The notes under the pieces: generated by a model
Databases searched by the model: none
The model's input: the letters and a program-made list of their open reading frames with translations, nothing else
What the model was told of the DNA's origin: nothing
Part shown: in pieces, positions 9,158-22,991 of the stretch
Layout of the letters: the number at the start of each line of letters is the position of its first letter
Position numbering within the stretch: the stretch's first letter is position 1
Program-made: the position numbers and the translations under genes
Assembly (NCBI RefSeq): GCF_016786355.1
Contig: NZ_JADWYX010000031.1
Location: 27,656-91,655 of the forward strand
Reading direction: 5' to 3'
Source of the DNA: Frankia sp. AgB1.9
Lineage (GTDB): Bacteria > Actinomycetota > Actinomycetes > Frankiales > Frankiaceae
Length of the DNA: 64,000 nt

Positions 9158-9910
9158 GTGGCTGACGCTGCTCGCCGTAACTACGGCTTCCCGAAAAACC
9201 CAGAGGCTGGCCCGCCAGAGAACTCCCCGACCGACCCGCTGACGCGGATCCCCGGGGATGTCGGCGCGCGGCGCTCCGGCACCGACGGCACCGCCGCGCC
9301 CAGCGCCGCCCTGCCCAGTGCCACGGAGCCCAATGCCGGGGAGCCCAGTGCCACGGAGCCCGGCCCCGACGCGACAAGCCGAACCGTGCTGGCCCAGGCC
9401 GACATCGCCAGGGTCGTCAGCCGGATGGCGCACCAGATTCTCGAGAAGACCTCCGGCGGTGCCGACGTCGTGCTGCTCGGGATCCAGACCCGAGGGGTGC
9501 CACTCGCCCAGCGCCTCGCCGGCCGAATCCGCGACGTCGAGGGTGTGACCGTTCCCACCGGTTCGCTGGACCCGACGATGTACCGCGACGACCTGCGGCT
9601 GAAGGCGGTCCGCCCGTTGCGGGTGACCGACATCCCCGACGGCGGCATCGACGGCCGCGTCGTCATTCTCGTCGACGACGTCCTGTACTCCGGGCGCACC
9701 GTGCGGGCCGCGCTCGACGCGCTCGCCGAATACGGCCGCCCGCGCGCGGTACAGCTCGCAGTCCTGGTCGACCGCGGCCACCGGGAGCTGCCGATCCGCG
9801 CCGACTACGTCGGCAAGAACATGCCGACGTCGCGGCGGGAGACGGTGGCTGTCCGGCTCGCCGAGACCGACGGCACCGACGCGGTGCTGATCCTGGGAGC
9901 GAAGCCGTGA
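9158..9910 (+). CDS. pyrR: Bifunctional pyr regulatory protein / uracil phosphoribosyltransferase PyrR
   Basis: Senses UMP/PRPP and represses the pyr operon by binding its leader RNA; often has weak UPRTase activity. The type I phosphoribosyltransferase PRPP loop is [37 protein letters not shown] and [16 protein letters not shown] are also family-typical. The protein is 250 residues against about 180-190 usually: the first ~70 residues are a low-complexity leader with repeated [10 protein letters not shown] units. The GTG at 9158 has AAGGAGGG 5 nt upstream, so the extension appears real. It heads the pyr operon; its ribosome site lies inside the PyrR-type hairpin, implying autogenous control. 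Confidence 0.95.
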   Translation: MADAARRNYGFPKNPEAGPPENSPTDPLTRIPGDVGARRSGTDGTAAPSAALPSATEPNAGEPSATEPGPDATSRTVLAQADIARVVSRMAHQILEKTSGGADVVLLGIQTRGVPLAQRLAGRIRDVEGVTVPTGSLDPTMYRDDLRLKAVRPLRVTDIPDGGIDGRVVILVDDVLYSGRTVRAALDALAEYGRPRAVQLAVLVDRGHRELPIRADYVGKNMPTSRRETVAVRLAETDGTDAVLILGAKP

Positions 9911-9926
9911 GCGCGTTGCGCGGCCG

Positions 9927-9971
9927 TCCGGGAGAGGCACTTCCGGGACGGGCATCTCCGGGACAGGCGCT
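9927..9971. repeat. 15-bp tandem repeats before pyrB
   Basis: Three 15-bp units beginning TCCGGGAGAGG, TCCGGGACGGG and TCCGGGACAGG (9927, 9942, 9957) fill most of the 97-bp pyrR-pyrB gap. Confidence 0.8.
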
Positions 9972-10007
9972 GTGGTACGCGCTCCCGCGCGAGAGGGAAA
10001 TGGTTCG

Positions 10008-11042
10008 GTGAACCGCCACCTGCTGAGCACCGCCAACCTCAGCCGCGACGACGCGCTGCTCATCCTCGACACCGCCGAGCAGATGGCGCGCCTCGCCGAC
10101 CGGTCGGTGAAGAAGCTGCCGACCCTGCGCGGCCGGACCGTCGTCAACCTTTTCTTCGAGGACTCGACCCGCACCCGCACGTCCTTCGAGGTCGCGGCCA
10201 AGCGCCTGTCCGCCGACGTCATCAACTTCTCGGCCAAGGGCTCCAGCGTCTCCAAGGGCGAGAGCCTCAAGGACACCGCGCAGACCCTGGAGGCGATGGG
10301 CGCCGACGCGGTCGTCATCCGTCACCCCGCCTCCGGCGCGCCGCACCGGCTGGCCGGCTGGGTCCGCGGCACCGTGCTCAACGCCGGCGACGGCACCCAC
10401 GAGCACCCGACCCAGGCGCTGCTGGACGCGTTCACGATGCGCCGGCGCCTCGGCCGGGTCGACGGGCTCGCGGTGACGATCGTCGGCGACGTCCTGCACT
10501 CGCGGGTCGCCCGGTCGAACGTCTGGCTGCTGCGCACGCTCGGGGCGAAGGTGACGCTGGTCGCCCCGCCGACGCTGCTGCCGCACGCGGTGGCGAGCTG
10601 GCCGGTCGAGGTGTCCTACGACCTGGACGCGGTGCTGCCGGCGTCGGACGTCGTGATGATGCTGCGGGTGCAGCGGGAGCGGATGTCCGACGCGTTCTTC
10701 CCGACCGAGCGGGAGTACAGCCGCCGCTACGGCCTGGACGCCGACCGGGCCGCGAAGCTGCCCGACCACGCGCTCGTGATGCACCCGGGGCCGATGGTGC
10801 GCGGCATGGAGATCGCCTCCGACGTCGCCGACTCGGCGCGCTCGACGGTCGTCGAGCAGGTGGCGAACGGCGTCAGCGTCCGGATGGCCTGCCTCTACCT
10901 GCTGCTGGGCGGCGCGGACGGCCCCGGCGACGAGCGATCCGGCGACCAGCGGCCCGGCGACCAGCGGCCCGATGACCAGCGACTGGGTGACCAGCAGGCA
11001 CCCGACCGGCGACCACACGAGCAGCGGGAGGTCTCTCGATGA
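10008..11042 (+). CDS. pyrB: Aspartate carbamoyltransferase catalytic subunit
   Basis: Condenses carbamoyl phosphate and aspartate, the first committed step of UMP synthesis. The carbamoyl-phosphate site [20 protein letters not shown], the [12 protein letters not shown] segment and the aspartate-loop residues in [10 protein letters not shown] are conserved. The GTG at 10008 gives the usual start [14 protein letters not shown] and has GAGAGGGA 9 nt upstream; a GTG at 9972 overlaps the leader repeats. The enzyme domain ends near LYLLLGG; about 40 more residues form a repetitive tail with [10 protein letters not shown] units encoded by 15-bp direct repeats. No pyrI is present. The ATGA overlap couples it to pyrC. 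Confidence 0.97.
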   Translation: MNRHLLSTANLSRDDALLILDTAEQMARLADRSVKKLPTLRGRTVVNLFFEDSTRTRTSFEVAAKRLSADVINFSAKGSSVSKGESLKDTAQTLEAMGADAVVIRHPASGAPHRLAGWVRGTVLNAGDGTHEHPTQALLDAFTMRRRLGRVDGLAVTIVGDVLHSRVARSNVWLLRTLGAKVTLVAPPTLLPHAVASWPVEVSYDLDAVLPASDVVMMLRVQRERMSDAFFPTEREYSRRYGLDADRAAKLPDHALVMHPGPMVRGMEIASDVADSARSTVVEQVANGVSVRMACLYLLLGGADGPGDERSGDQRPGDQRPDDQRLGDQQAPDRRPHEQREVSR

Positions 11043-12409
11043 CGCGCACAGATGAGGCCGCCGACCCGCGGGGCCACGACCAGCGGGGCCACGATCTTCG
11101 GGGCCACGGCACCTGGCTGCTGCGTGGCGTCCGGCCGCTCGGCGCCGAACCTGTGGACCTGCTGCTGGCCGGCGGCCGGATCGCGGAGCGCGGCGCGCCC
11201 GGCACCCTCGACGCGGCCGGCGCCGGCGTGGTCGACGCGGGTGAGCTGTACGCCCTGCCCGGCTTCGTGGACCTGCACACGCACCTGCGCGAGCCGGGCC
11301 GGGAAGACGCCGAGACGGTCGAGTCCGGCACCCGCGCCGCCGCGCTCGGCGGCTACACCACCGTGTTCGCCATGGCGAACACCGACCCGGTGGCCGACAC
11401 TGCCGGCGTCGTCGAGCAGGTCTGGCGGCTGGGCCGGGACGCCGGGCACTGCGAGGTGCGCCCGGTCGGCGCCGTCACCGAGGGTCTCGCCGGCAAGCGC
11501 CTGGCCGAGCTGGGTGCGATGGCCACGTCGGCCGCGGCCGTCCGGGTGTTCTCCGACGACGGCCACTGCGTCGCCGACCCGCTGCTGATGCGCCGGGCCC
11601 TGGAGTACGTGAAGGCGTTCGACGGGGTGATCGCGCAGCACGCGGAGGAGCCACGGCTCACCGAGGGCGCCCAGATGAACGAGGGCGCCTGCTCGGCCCG
11701 GCTGGGGATGATCGGCTGGCCCGCCGTGGCCGAGGAGGCGGTGATCGCCCGGGACGTGCTGCTGGCCGGCCATGTCGGCTCCCGGCTGCACATCTGCCAC
11801 GTCTCGACGGCCGGCTCGGTCGAGATCATCCGGTGGGCGAAGTCGAAGGGCTGGCGGGTCAGCGCCGAGGTCACCCCGCACCACCTGCTGCTCACAGACG
11901 AGCTGGCCGCGTCCTACGACCCGGTCTACAAGGTCAACCCGCCGCTGCGCACCGCCGAGGACGTCGCCGCGCTGCGGGCCGGGCTCGCCGACGGCACGAT
12001 TGACGCCGTCGCGACCGACCACGCCCCGCACGCGCCCCAGGACAAGGACACCGAGTGGTCCGCCGCCCGACCCGGCATGCTCGGCTTGCAGACCGCGCTG
12101 TCCATCGTCATCGACACGATGGTCGAGACCGGGCTGCTCGACTGGGCCGGTGTCGCCGACCGGATGGCGCTCGCGCCCGCGCGGATCGGTGGGCTGCCCG
12201 ACGTGCCGGTTGACGCGTCCAGTTCGATGGACGTCGGCGCCGCCGCGACGCTGACCCTCGTCGACCCGGCGACGCGCTGGGTTGTCGACCCCGCCGGGTT
12301 CGCCAGCCGCAGCCGGAACTCGCCCTACCGGGGGATGACGTTGCCAGCGCAGGTGCACGCCACCTTCCGCGCCGGGCGGCCCACGGTGCTCGACGGGAAG
12401 GTCGTATGA
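11039..12409 (+). CDS. pyrC: Dihydroorotase (class I)
   Basis: Zinc enzyme of the amidohydrolase superfamily closing carbamoyl aspartate to dihydroorotate. Metal ligands: [20 protein letters not shown] (HxH plus Arg), [49 protein letters not shown] and the catalytic Asp in [15 protein letters not shown]. Length 456 is slightly long because of an N-terminal stretch with three RGHD/RGHG repeats encoded by repeated GGGGCCACGA units. Starts with ATG overlapping pyrB and ends overlapping the next gene (ATGA). Confidence 0.97.
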   Translation: MTRTDEAADPRGHDQRGHDLRGHGTWLLRGVRPLGAEPVDLLLAGGRIAERGAPGTLDAAGAGVVDAGELYALPGFVDLHTHLREPGREDAETVESGTRAAALGGYTTVFAMANTDPVADTAGVVEQVWRLGRDAGHCEVRPVGAVTEGLAGKRLAELGAMATSAAAVRVFSDDGHCVADPLLMRRALEYVKAFDGVIAQHAEEPRLTEGAQMNEGACSARLGMIGWPAVAEEAVIARDVLLAGHVGSRLHICHVSTAGSVEIIRWAKSKGWRVSAEVTPHHLLLTDELAASYDPVYKVNPPLRTAEDVAALRAGLADGTIDAVATDHAPHAPQDKDTEWSAARPGMLGLQTALSIVIDTMVETGLLDWAGVADRMALAPARIGGLPDVPVDASSSMDVGAAATLTLVDPATRWVVDPAGFASRSRNSPYRGMTLPAQVHATFRAGRPTVLDGKVV

Positions 12410-13986
12410 AGCTGGCCGACGGTCGCGTCCTCGCCTCGGGCGGGGGCTCGGGCCTCCTCGGAGTGCGTCTGCTGCTGGTCTTCGGCGTGCTGCTGCTGAT
12501 CGTCGCGGTGATCGGTTTCCTGCGGCAGGCGTGGCGGCGGCGGGCGACCCGGGACGAGGAGGACCTGCCCGAGCTGCTCTCGCCGCCCGAGGACCCCGGC
12601 ACGGTGCTCGCCGCTCCGCTGCGTGGGGCATACCTGGGGACCGCCGACGCGGGCCACTGGCTGGAATGGTTCTCGGCCAGCGGCCTCGGCGGCAAAGAGG
12701 GCAGCTACATCAGCGTGTACGAGTCCGGGGTGCAGGTCGACCGCGCCGGCCGGTCGTTCTGGATTCCGCGGGACGCGGTGCGCGGCGCCCGGTTCGAGCG
12801 CGCCCACGTCGGCAAGGTGGCCGCGCCCGGCCGGCTGCTCGTGATCGCCTGGTCGCTGGAGGGCCGGGAGCTGGAGACCGGCTTCCGCGGTGAGGACCGG
12901 GTCCGCCAGCCGAAGGTGATGCGCTCGGTGCACGACCTGATCGGCCCGCCGTCGGCGCCGTCGGACGGCGAGATCACCTCGCCGCGCCCGGCCGTGCGCT
13001 CGCTGCGCCAGCTGCGGCCGCGTCGTCACCACCCGGCCGGCGTCGCCGCGGGCCCGGGCGCCGGACCCGGCCCCGGCGTGGGGGCCGCCGTCGAGGGCCA
13101 GCCGGCCGGCCGTGGCCGCGGCGGGCACATCGCCCACGCCGGTCGCAGCATCCGGCCGCGCCGGCGGGAACGGCCGCGCTCGCTGGAGCAGGAGATCGCC
13201 GACCGGCGCGGCGACGACCCGTACGGCACCGGTCCCCGCGCGGCGGCCCCGCCCGGTGTGGACCCCTACGTGACGAACCCGCGCAACGTGCCCTATGGCG
13301 CAGGACTCGGCCGGCCGGCCTCCGGCGGCACGCCGCAGGGCCCGGCACCGTCCGGTCGCCCTCGCGTCGCCGGGCCGCCGTCGGCCCCAGGCCGGCAGCC
13401 GGGGACCGGGCAGCAGCCGCGCGCCGGCCAGTACCCGCCCGCCGCCGGTCCGCGCGGCGGCGGCGCGCCGCCGTCCGATGCCTATCCGTCGACCGGTCCG
13501 CGCGGGGGCGGCCAGTACCCCGCCGACCGGCACCCGGCCGCGCAGCCGACGGCCCCGCGGGCCTATCCCGCGCCGGTGGCGCCTCCCGCGCCGCCGGGCG
13601 CCTACGGCGCGGGAGGTCCCGGCGCGGGCCAGCCCGGCGGCCAGTACCCCGAGCAGCGACCGGACGCCCGGTATCCCGACCCGGGCCAGTACCCCCGGCA
13701 CCCGGGCCCGGCTGCCGACCGGTCGCTGGACCCGTACGCGAACACCCAGAACCCGCCGACGGGCTGGCGCGACCCGAACGCGGCCAGGCCGGGTGCCTCG
13801 GACGACCGGTACCCGCCGGCTCCGGGTGACCAGCACCGGTGGGAGCCGGAGGCCTACAGGCAGCAGGACCCGTACGCCGACCCCTACGCGGCGGCCGGGC
13901 CGGGCGGAACGGCCCCCGGCGAGCCTTACGCGGACCCGTACGGGCAGTACGACGCTGGGCGGCGGCGCCCGCGTCCCGAAGAGTGA
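12406..13986 (+). CDS. Membrane-anchored protein with PH-like domain and long proline-rich tail
   Basis: Unnamed protein at the position held in many actinobacterial pyr operons by a conserved membrane protein of unknown role. One transmembrane helix (about residues 18-40) is followed by a compact domain (about 60-180: [40 protein letters not shown]) resembling a bacterial PH-like domain. From about 185 to 526 the chain is a low-complexity Gly/Pro/Tyr/Arg tail with many PRG, GQYP and YADPY units, probably disordered. It is coupled to pyrC by ATGA, so it is co-expressed with the pathway, but no catalytic role is evident. Function unknown. Confidence 0.8.
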   Translation: MKLADGRVLASGGGSGLLGVRLLLVFGVLLLIVAVIGFLRQAWRRRATRDEEDLPELLSPPEDPGTVLAAPLRGAYLGTADAGHWLEWFSASGLGGKEGSYISVYESGVQVDRAGRSFWIPRDAVRGARFERAHVGKVAAPGRLLVIAWSLEGRELETGFRGEDRVRQPKVMRSVHDLIGPPSAPSDGEITSPRPAVRSLRQLRPRRHHPAGVAAGPGAGPGPGVGAAVEGQPAGRGRGGHIAHAGRSIRPRRRERPRSLEQEIADRRGDDPYGTGPRAAAPPGVDPYVTNPRNVPYGAGLGRPASGGTPQGPAPSGRPRVAGPPSAPGRQPGTGQQPRAGQYPPAAGPRGGGAPPSDAYPSTGPRGGGQYPADRHPAAQPTAPRAYPAPVAPPAPPGAYGAGGPGAGQPGGQYPEQRPDARYPDPGQYPRHPGPAADRSLDPYANTQNPPTGWRDPNAARPGASDDRYPPAPGDQHRWEPEAYRQQDPYADPYAAAGPGGTAPGEPYADPYGQYDAGRRRPRPEE

Positions 13987-14070
13987 ACCCGGTGACCGCG
14001 GTCGCGGCCGGGAACGGCGTGGTGAGGACGCGGTTTCGGTGACGGAGCTGGCTGTGACACGGAGCGGGCT

Positions 14071-15248
14071 GTGACGGAGCAGGGAACGAGGGCACAGGTG
14101 GGAGCAGGAGTACAGGCCAGGCCAGGGCAGCCGGCCGTGCTGGTCCTGGAGGACGGCCGCGCGTTCGCCGGTGAGGCGTTCGGTGCCGTCGGCGAGACGT
14201 TCGGTGAGGCGGTGTTCTCGACCGGGATGACCGGATACCAGGAGACACTGACCGACCCGTCCTACCATCGGCAGGTCGTGGTGATGACCGCGCCGCATAT
14301 CGGCAACACCGGGGTCAACGACCGCGACTACGAGTCCGACCGGATTCACGTCGCCGGGTACGTGGTGCGCGAGCCGAGCCGGATCACTTCGAACTGGCGC
14401 TCGCAGCGCGACCTCGGCGGCGAGCTGGCGAACGCGGGCGTCGTCGGGATCAGCGGGGTCGACACCCGCGCGCTGACCCGCCACCTGCGCGAGCGCGGCG
14501 CGATGCGCTGCGGGATCTCCAGCCTCGACGCGAGCGCCCCGGCGCTGCTGGAGAAGGTGCTGGCGAGCCCGGAGATGCTCGGCGCTGACCTCGCGCCGGC
14601 GGTGAGCACCCAGGCCCCGTATGTCGTCGCCCCACGCGACGGTGAGCGGCGGTTCCGCGTCGCGGCGCTTGACCTCGGGATCAAGCGCAACACCCCGCTG
14701 TCGATGGCGGCCCGCGGCTGCGAGGTGCACGTGCTGCCGGCGACGGCGACCGCGGACGAACTGCTGGCGATCGAGCCGGACGGAGTTTTCTTCTCCAACG
14801 GCCCGGGCGACCCGGCGACCGCCGACTACGCCGTGGCCGCGGCGACCGGGGTGCTGCGGGCCGGGGTGCCGCTGTTCGGGATCTGCTTCGGCAACCAGGT
14901 GCTCGGCCGCGCGCTCGGCTTCGGGACCTACAAGCTGACCTACGGCCATCGCGGCATCAACCAGCCGGTCAAGGACCTCGCGACCGGCCAGATCGCCGTG
15001 ACCAGCCACAACCACGGCTTCGCGGTCGACGCGCCCACGGATGGAACGCACGTCGACACCCCGTTCGGCCGGGTCGCCGTCAGCCACATCGCGCTGAACG
15101 ACGACGTCGTCGAGGGCATCGCCTGCCTGGACGTCCCGGCGTTCAGCGTCCAGTACCACCCCGAGGCCGCGGCGGGCCCGCACGACGCCAGCAGCCTGTT
15201 CGACCGGTTCTGCGAGCTCATGGCCTCGGCCGGGAAGGGTGGTGCCTG

Positions 15249-15249
<1 letters not shown>
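14071..15249 (+). CDS. carA: Carbamoyl-phosphate synthase small (glutaminase) subunit
   Basis: Class I glutamine amidotransferase subunit that supplies ammonia to CarB. N-terminal CPSase domain: [20 protein letters not shown] and [20 protein letters not shown]. Glutaminase nucleophile: [17 protein letters not shown] (Cys; GICFGNQ is the actinobacterial variant), with the catalytic His-x-Glu in [14 protein letters not shown]. The first ~20 residues are variable; the GTG at 14071 is the likeliest start, in a stretch rich in GTGACG-type triplets. Its stop overlaps the carB start (TGATG). Confidence 0.96.
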
Positions 15250-18572
<3,323 letters not shown>

Positions 18573-18710
18573 CTGCGGCCCGCATTCCGTCCCAGCGGAC
18601 GTCTGGCCCACATCCGGTGTCAGCGGGACGGTCGGCCGGTATTCGGCCTCAGAGGGGGACCTGGCCCGCGTTTGGCTCCTGCGGGCCAGGTCCGCGTTGG
18701 ATGCTGGAGC

Positions 18711-18843
18711 GGTTGGCTACCGAGAACATGGCCCGAGGTTGGCCACCGGGAACACATGGCCCGAGGTTGGCCACCGGGAACACATGGCCCGAGGTTGGCC
18801 ACCGGAAACACATGGCCCGAGGTTGGCCACCGGAAACACAGGG
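18711..18843. repeat. 28-bp tandem repeats in pyrF leader
   Basis: Five units: 18711 (26 bp, two bases shorter), 18737, 18765, 18793 (28 bp each) and a partial at 18821. Each begins GGTTGGCCACCGG (GGTTGGCTACCGA in the first) and ends ACATGGCCCGA. The array stops 8 bp before the pyrF ATG, and AGGGAG right after it is the likely ribosome site. The preceding 18573-18710 stretch has weaker CCTGGCCCGCGTTTGG-like imperfect repeats and no gene. Confidence 0.9.
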
Positions 18844-18850
18844 AGCGCGG

Positions 18851-19636
18851 ATGGGTGTCGGGGTGGATGAGGGCCTGCGGACCGGGCGGGCGCCCGTGGC
18901 GGTCCCCCTGGACACGTCGGACGTGGCGACCGCGCTGCGCTGGGCGCGGGCCGTGGCGCCGCACGTGGCCGTTCTCAAGGTCGGGATGGAGCTCTTCTAC
19001 CGGGAGGGCCCCGCGGTCGTCGCCACGCTGCGCGCCGAGGGCCTGCTCGCCGACCCGGGGGAGCCGGGGTCGCCCGACGCGCCAGGGCTCTTCCTTGATC
19101 TCAAGCTGCACGACATCCCGGCGACCGTCGCCGGTGCGATCCGGTCGGTCGCCCGGCTGCGGCCTCAGTTCGTCACCGTGCACGCCGCGGGCGGGCCGGC
19201 GATGCTGCGCGCCGCCGTCGAGGCCGCGAACGAGGTGGCCGCCGAGGCCGGAACCGCGCCCCTCGCCGTCGCCGGCGTGACCGTGCTGACCTCCCTGAGT
19301 GAGGCTGATCTCACCATCGTGGGGCTTGCCGGGCCGGCTCTCGACGCCGCGAGAAGGCTTGCTCGACTGGCCGTCGAGGCTGGTGCCACTGCGCTGGTGG
19401 CAAGCCCCTGGGAGGCTGAAAAGCTTCGCGAAGAGGTCGGAAACAATGTGACTCTAATCACTCCCGGGGTGCGCCCGGCGGGCGGTGAACGGGCTGACCA
19501 GGCGCGTGTCGCAACTCCGGAGGAGGCCCTCGCGGCCGGGGCCGACCTGGTCGTGATGGGCCGCCCGATCACGGGTGCGGCTGACCCCGGAGCCGTCGCC
19601 GCCGCCCTCGCGGCGACCCTCGGCCACCTGCTTTAG
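18851..19636 (+). CDS. pyrF: Orotidine 5'-phosphate decarboxylase
   Basis: Last step of UMP synthesis. The catalytic tetrad region FLDLKLHDIPATVAGAI is intact, as are VAVPLDTSDVATALRWA, VLKVGMELFYREGP and the phosphate-binding end ITPGVRPAGGERADQARVAT and VVMGRPITGA. The sequence fits the type I family rather than the mycobacterial-type enzyme. Length 261. The ATG at 18851 has AGGGAG just upstream. The frame stays open leftwards through the 28-bp repeats, so a longer N-terminus is formally possible, but those codons look unlike protein. pyrD is not adjacent. Confidence 0.95.
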   Translation: MGVGVDEGLRTGRAPVAVPLDTSDVATALRWARAVAPHVAVLKVGMELFYREGPAVVATLRAEGLLADPGEPGSPDAPGLFLDLKLHDIPATVAGAIRSVARLRPQFVTVHAAGGPAMLRAAVEAANEVAAEAGTAPLAVAGVTVLTSLSEADLTIVGLAGPALDAARRLARLAVEAGATALVASPWEAEKLREEVGNNVTLITPGVRPAGGERADQARVATPEEALAAGADLVVMGRPITGAADPGAVAAALAATLGHLL

Positions 19637-19881
19637 GCCTCTGACCTGCATAAACGTCTCGGATGGCCCGGCGGGCCCGGGCGCGGTCGCCACGCGGTGC
19701 CGTCACAGCGTGGCGCCGCGCTACGGACTGGCCCCGGTCGGTCGCAACCGGTCCGGTCCGGTGCTCCGATGCGCGTTTCGGGGCGGTAAACCCGCTTCAG
19801 GGTGAGGTGACCCCCGCTAGACCAGCGCGACAGTCCTCGCTAGGTTGCGCGTCGCGATCACCCCATTTGAGGAGGCGTACC

Positions 19882-20202
19882 GTGCCCCTGCCGCCCCTGA
19901 CGCCCGAGCAGCGGGCAGCCGCTCTCGAGAAGGCCGCGCTTGCTCGCAAGCAGCGCGCGGATCTCAAGGAGCGACTCAAGAAGGCGGAGACGACCCTGGC
20001 CGCGGTCTTGACCCAGGCCGAAGAGGACGAGGTCGTCGGCAAGATGAAGGTTTCGGCGGTGCTTGAGGCGCTGCCGGGTGTGGGCCGTGTGCGGGCCCAA
20101 CGCATCCGGGAGCGGCTCGGTATCAGCCCCACCCGCCGGCTGCGTGGCCTCGGTGCCAAGCAGCGTGCCGCGCTCCTGGAGGAGTTCGGCGCGGCATCCT
20201 GA
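19882..20202 (+). CDS. mihF: Actinobacterial integration host factor (mIHF/sIHF)
   Basis: Small nucleoid-associated protein, unrelated to E. coli IHF, that bends and compacts DNA and influences topoisomerase activity. The N-terminus PLPPLTPEQRAAALEKAA, the helix ARKQRADLKERLKK and the helix-two-turn-helix DNA-binding motif (KMKVSAVLEALPGVGRVRA, then RERLGISPTRRLRGLG) match the family along the whole 106 residues. The GTG at 19882 with GAGGAGG 6 nt upstream gives the standard start; longer in-frame extensions are not supported. The gene sits before gmk-rpoZ as in other actinobacteria. Confidence 0.95.
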   Translation: MPLPPLTPEQRAAALEKAALARKQRADLKERLKKAETTLAAVLTQAEEDEVVGKMKVSAVLEALPGVGRVRAQRIRERLGISPTRRLRGLGAKQRAALLEEFGAAS

Positions 20203-20692
20203 TCATCGGTGCCGGCGGCCCGTTCCCGTGTCACAGCGGGGGGCGGGACGCCGGTGGCGGTGACGGGAGTCGAGCGCCTCGGCCAGGTTCACGGCCGAGG
20301 ACCTCTGGTGGGGTTCTGACCCGGCGAGATTGCTCGCGTCGCCCGGTCAGGCCCTGACACCGCAAGTAGGCCGGTGCCCGCGGGAGCGTCCCAGCATGAT
20401 CGGGATACTCCCGGGCTCCGGCCGGGGCCGTCCCTCCTGGCCCGCGTCTCCCGAGCCGCGCCCTGGGCGCGACCCGGGACGCACGGCGCGGCGCCAGGCC
20501 GGGACAACCTGCTTCGCACCGTGACGCGGTCACGGACGGCCCGGGACGCCGACAGCGGCCCGGGCCGGCGAAGCGCCCGCGCTGGCACGTGAACGCCCGC
20601 GTCGGCACGTGGACGCCGGGATCAGGCCGCTGTGGCCGCCGCAGGCGTGAGCTGGCAACCCGGCCTGTTGGTTCACCCCCTAAGGTTGGCCG
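20203..20692. other. ihf-gmk intergenic region
   Basis: About 490 bp with no credible gene. A 20-bp direct repeat pair, GCTGGCACGTGAACGCCCGC then GTCGGCACGTGGACGCCGGG (20581-20620), lies 70 bp before gmk. Several GC-rich partial palindromes occur but none convincing as a terminator. A gmk promoter is presumably here; I cannot place it. Confidence 0.5.
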
Positions 20693-21238
20693 ATGGGACT
20701 CACCGTCTTGTCCGGGCCGTCCGGGGTGGGCAAAGGAACCGTCGTCGCCGCCGTGCGCCGGCTTTTCCCCGATGTCTGGGTATCGGTGAGCGCGACGACC
20801 CGGTCGCCCCGGCCGGGTGAGACCGAGGGCGTCGAGTACCACTTCGTCGACCGGGACCACTTCGTGCGGATGGCCAAGGACGGCGAGCTGGTCGAGCACG
20901 CCGAGTTCGCCGGCAACTGGTACGGCACGCCCCGAGCGCCGCTGGAGCAGCGGCTCACCGCCGGGCTGCCCGCGCTGCTGGAGATCGAGCTGCAGGGTGC
21001 CCGCCAGGTCCGTGCGTCGATGCCGTCCGCCCGGTTCGTCTTCCTCACCCCGCCCACCTGGGAGGAGCTCGTCCGCCGGCTGACCGGCCGGGGCACCGAG
21101 CCGCCCGCGGTGATCGAGCGCCGTCTCGACCGGGCCCGCGTCGAGCTGGCCGCCGAGAAGGAGTTTGACGCGGTCGTCGTCAACGACGACGTCGAGGCCG
21201 CCGCGGCGCGGTTGGTATCCTTGATGACTGACTCATGA
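20693..21238 (+). CDS. gmk: Guanylate kinase
   Basis: Phosphorylates GMP/dGMP to the diphosphate. P-loop [13 protein letters not shown] (about residues 6-18); the GMP-binding region [20 protein letters not shown] and [15 protein letters not shown]; lid RLDRARVEL. Length 181 is slightly short because the N-terminus starts almost at the first strand; the ATG is only four residues before it, with TAAGG about 9 nt upstream. Followed after about 200 bp by rpoZ, the classic gmk-rpoZ-coaBC-metK-priA order. Confidence 0.97.
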   Translation: MGLTVLSGPSGVGKGTVVAAVRRLFPDVWVSVSATTRSPRPGETEGVEYHFVDRDHFVRMAKDGELVEHAEFAGNWYGTPRAPLEQRLTAGLPALLEIELQGARQVRASMPSARFVFLTPPTWEELVRRLTGRGTEPPAVIERRLDRARVELAAEKEFDAVVVNDDVEAAAARLVSLMTDS

Positions 21239-21441
21239 CAGGCGGCGCCGAGCCGCCCGCGGGGGGCGATCCCCGCACCCCCGAGACACCGCATTTCCGG
21301 CAGTACGGCATTTCCTGAAGCACCGCAAGCCCCCGAAACACCGCATGCCCGCGCGACCGGAACACCGTTCGGTGTCGCCCGCCCCACACTCGTGACCGGC
21401 CGATCGGAAGCCGATCGACCCGTCCCACCGGAAGGAACACC

Positions 21442-21726
21442 TTGTCCGGTACGCCGGCCCAGCCCGAGGGCATCACCAACCCGCCGATCGACGAGCTGCT
21501 CGAGGCCACTGACTCGAAGTACAGCCTGGTGATCTACGCGGCCAAGCGCGCCCGTCAGATCAACGCCTACTACTCCCAGCTCGGCGAGGGCCTGCTGGAG
21601 TACGTCGGCCCGCTGGTGGAGCCGACCAGCGCCCAGGAGAAGCCGCTGTCGATCGCGCTGCGCGAGATCAACGCGGGGCTGCTCACGCACGAGGCGGCTC
21701 CCGAGTCGCTGCCGCCCGTCTCCTGA
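21442..21726 (+). CDS. rpoZ: RNA polymerase omega subunit
   Basis: Assembly and stability subunit of RNA polymerase that binds the beta-prime C-terminus. The sequence [38 protein letters not shown] and [15 protein letters not shown] is the conserved omega core. Starts with TTG at 21442, 5 nt after GAAGGA, matching the usual N-terminus. Length 94 is normal. The preceding 21239-21441 gap carries irregular CACCGCA-containing imperfect repeats. coaBC begins 2 bp after its stop. Confidence 0.96.
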   Translation: MSGTPAQPEGITNPPIDELLEATDSKYSLVIYAAKRARQINAYYSQLGEGLLEYVGPLVEPTSAQEKPLSIALREINAGLLTHEAAPESLPPVS

Positions 21727-21728
21727 CG

Positions 21729-22991
21729 GTGTCCGGCGCAGCGCCGGACGGCGGTCGTCCGCGCGTCGTCCTCGGGGTGGCCGGTGGCATCGCCGCCTAC
21801 AAGGCGCTGGAGGTGCTGCGCCGGCTCACCGAGACCGGGCACGACGTCCGGGTGGTCCCGACGCCGGCCGCGCTGCGGTTCGTGGGCGAGACGACCTTCG
21901 CCGCGCTGTCGGGCCACCCCGTCCACACCGACGTGTGGGCCGACGCCGACGAGGTCGCCCACGTGCGGATCGGCCGTGAGGCCGACCTGGTGCTCATCGT
22001 CCCGGCGACCGCCGACCTGATGGCCAGGGCCGCGGCCGGGCGCGCCGACGACCTGCTCACCGGCACGCTGCTGACCGCCCGCTGCCCGGTCGTCTACGCC
22101 CCCGCGATGCACACCGAGATGTGGGAGCACCCGGCGACGAGGGCCAACGTCGCGACGCTGCGCGAACGGGGCGCGGTCGTCATCGAGCCCGCCGTCGGCC
22201 GGCTTACCGGTCCCGACTCCGGCGCCGGCCGGCTGCCCGAGCCCGTCGAGATCGCCGCCGTCGCCCGCGCCGTGCTCGCCCTCGGGCCGCGGGCCGCGAG
22301 CCCGGACCTGGGCGGCCGCCACGTCGTCGTGAGCGCGGGCGGCACCCGGGAGCACCTCGACCCGGTGCGTTTCCTCGGGAACTCCTCCAGCGGCCGGCAG
22401 GGCTACGCGCTGGCCCGCGCCGCCGTCGCCCGCGGGGCCAGGGTGACGCTCGTCGCGGCGAACGTCGCGCTGCCGGACCCGGCCGGCGCGGGCGTCGTGC
22501 GGGTCGTGTCCGCGCTCGACCTGCGGGAGGCCGTGCACGCCGCGGCGGCCGACGCCGACGTGGTCGTCATGACGGCCGCCGTCGCCGACTTCCGGCCGGC
22601 CAAGCGGGTCGACCACAAGATCAAGAAAGAGGCCGGCGTCCCGGCTCCGGTGGAGCTGGAGGCGAACCCGGACGTGCTCGCCGAGCTGGTCGCCACCCGG
22701 GCCACCCGCCCGCCCGGGCAGGTACTGGTCGGCTTCGCCGCGGAGACCGGCGGCCCGGACGGCGACGTGCTCAGCCTGGGCCGGGCGAAACTGGCCCGCA
22801 AGCCCGCGGACCTGCTGGTCGTCAACGAGGTCGGCGCGGGCCTCGGCTTCGAGGTCGACCACAACGCCGCGGTGGTCCTGGGATCCGACGGCTCGACGAC
22901 CACGATCGAGCGCACGACCAAGGACCTGCTGGCCCATCGCGTCCTGGACCTCGTGGCCGCGCGGCTGCGGCGAGATATTTCACCAGTGTGA
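21729..22991 (+). CDS. coaBC: Bifunctional phosphopantothenoylcysteine decarboxylase / phosphopantothenate-cysteine ligase
   Basis: Two successive coenzyme A biosynthesis steps. N-terminal flavoprotein domain (about 1-185): VVLGVAGGIAAYKALEVLRR, the catalytic-His region EVAHVRIGREADLVLIVPAT, and APAMHTEMWEHPATRAN; the clamp reads GPDSGAGRLPEP. C-terminal ligase domain (about 195-415): VVVSAGGTREHLDPVRFLGN, SSSGRQGYALARAA, MTAAVADFRP and DHKIKKE. Starts with GTG 2 bp after rpoZ. Length 420 is normal. Confidence 0.97.
   Translation: MSGAAPDGGRPRVVLGVAGGIAAYKALEVLRRLTETGHDVRVVPTPAALRFVGETTFAALSGHPVHTDVWADADEVAHVRIGREADLVLIVPATADLMARAAAGRADDLLTGTLLTARCPVVYAPAMHTEMWEHPATRANVATLRERGAVVIEPAVGRLTGPDSGAGRLPEPVEIAAVARAVLALGPRAASPDLGGRHVVVSAGGTREHLDPVRFLGNSSSGRQGYALARAAVARGARVTLVAANVALPDPAGAGVVRVVSALDLREAVHAAAADADVVVMTAAVADFRPAKRVDHKIKKEAGVPAPVELEANPDVLAELVATRATRPPGQVLVGFAAETGGPDGDVLSLGRAKLARKPADLLVVNEVGAGLGFEVDHNAAVVLGSDGSTTTIERTTKDLLAHRVLDLVAARLRRDISPV

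Noticed and set aside
18711..18843. CRISPR-like array
   Set aside because: 28-bp units are directly tandem with no spacers and no cas genes.
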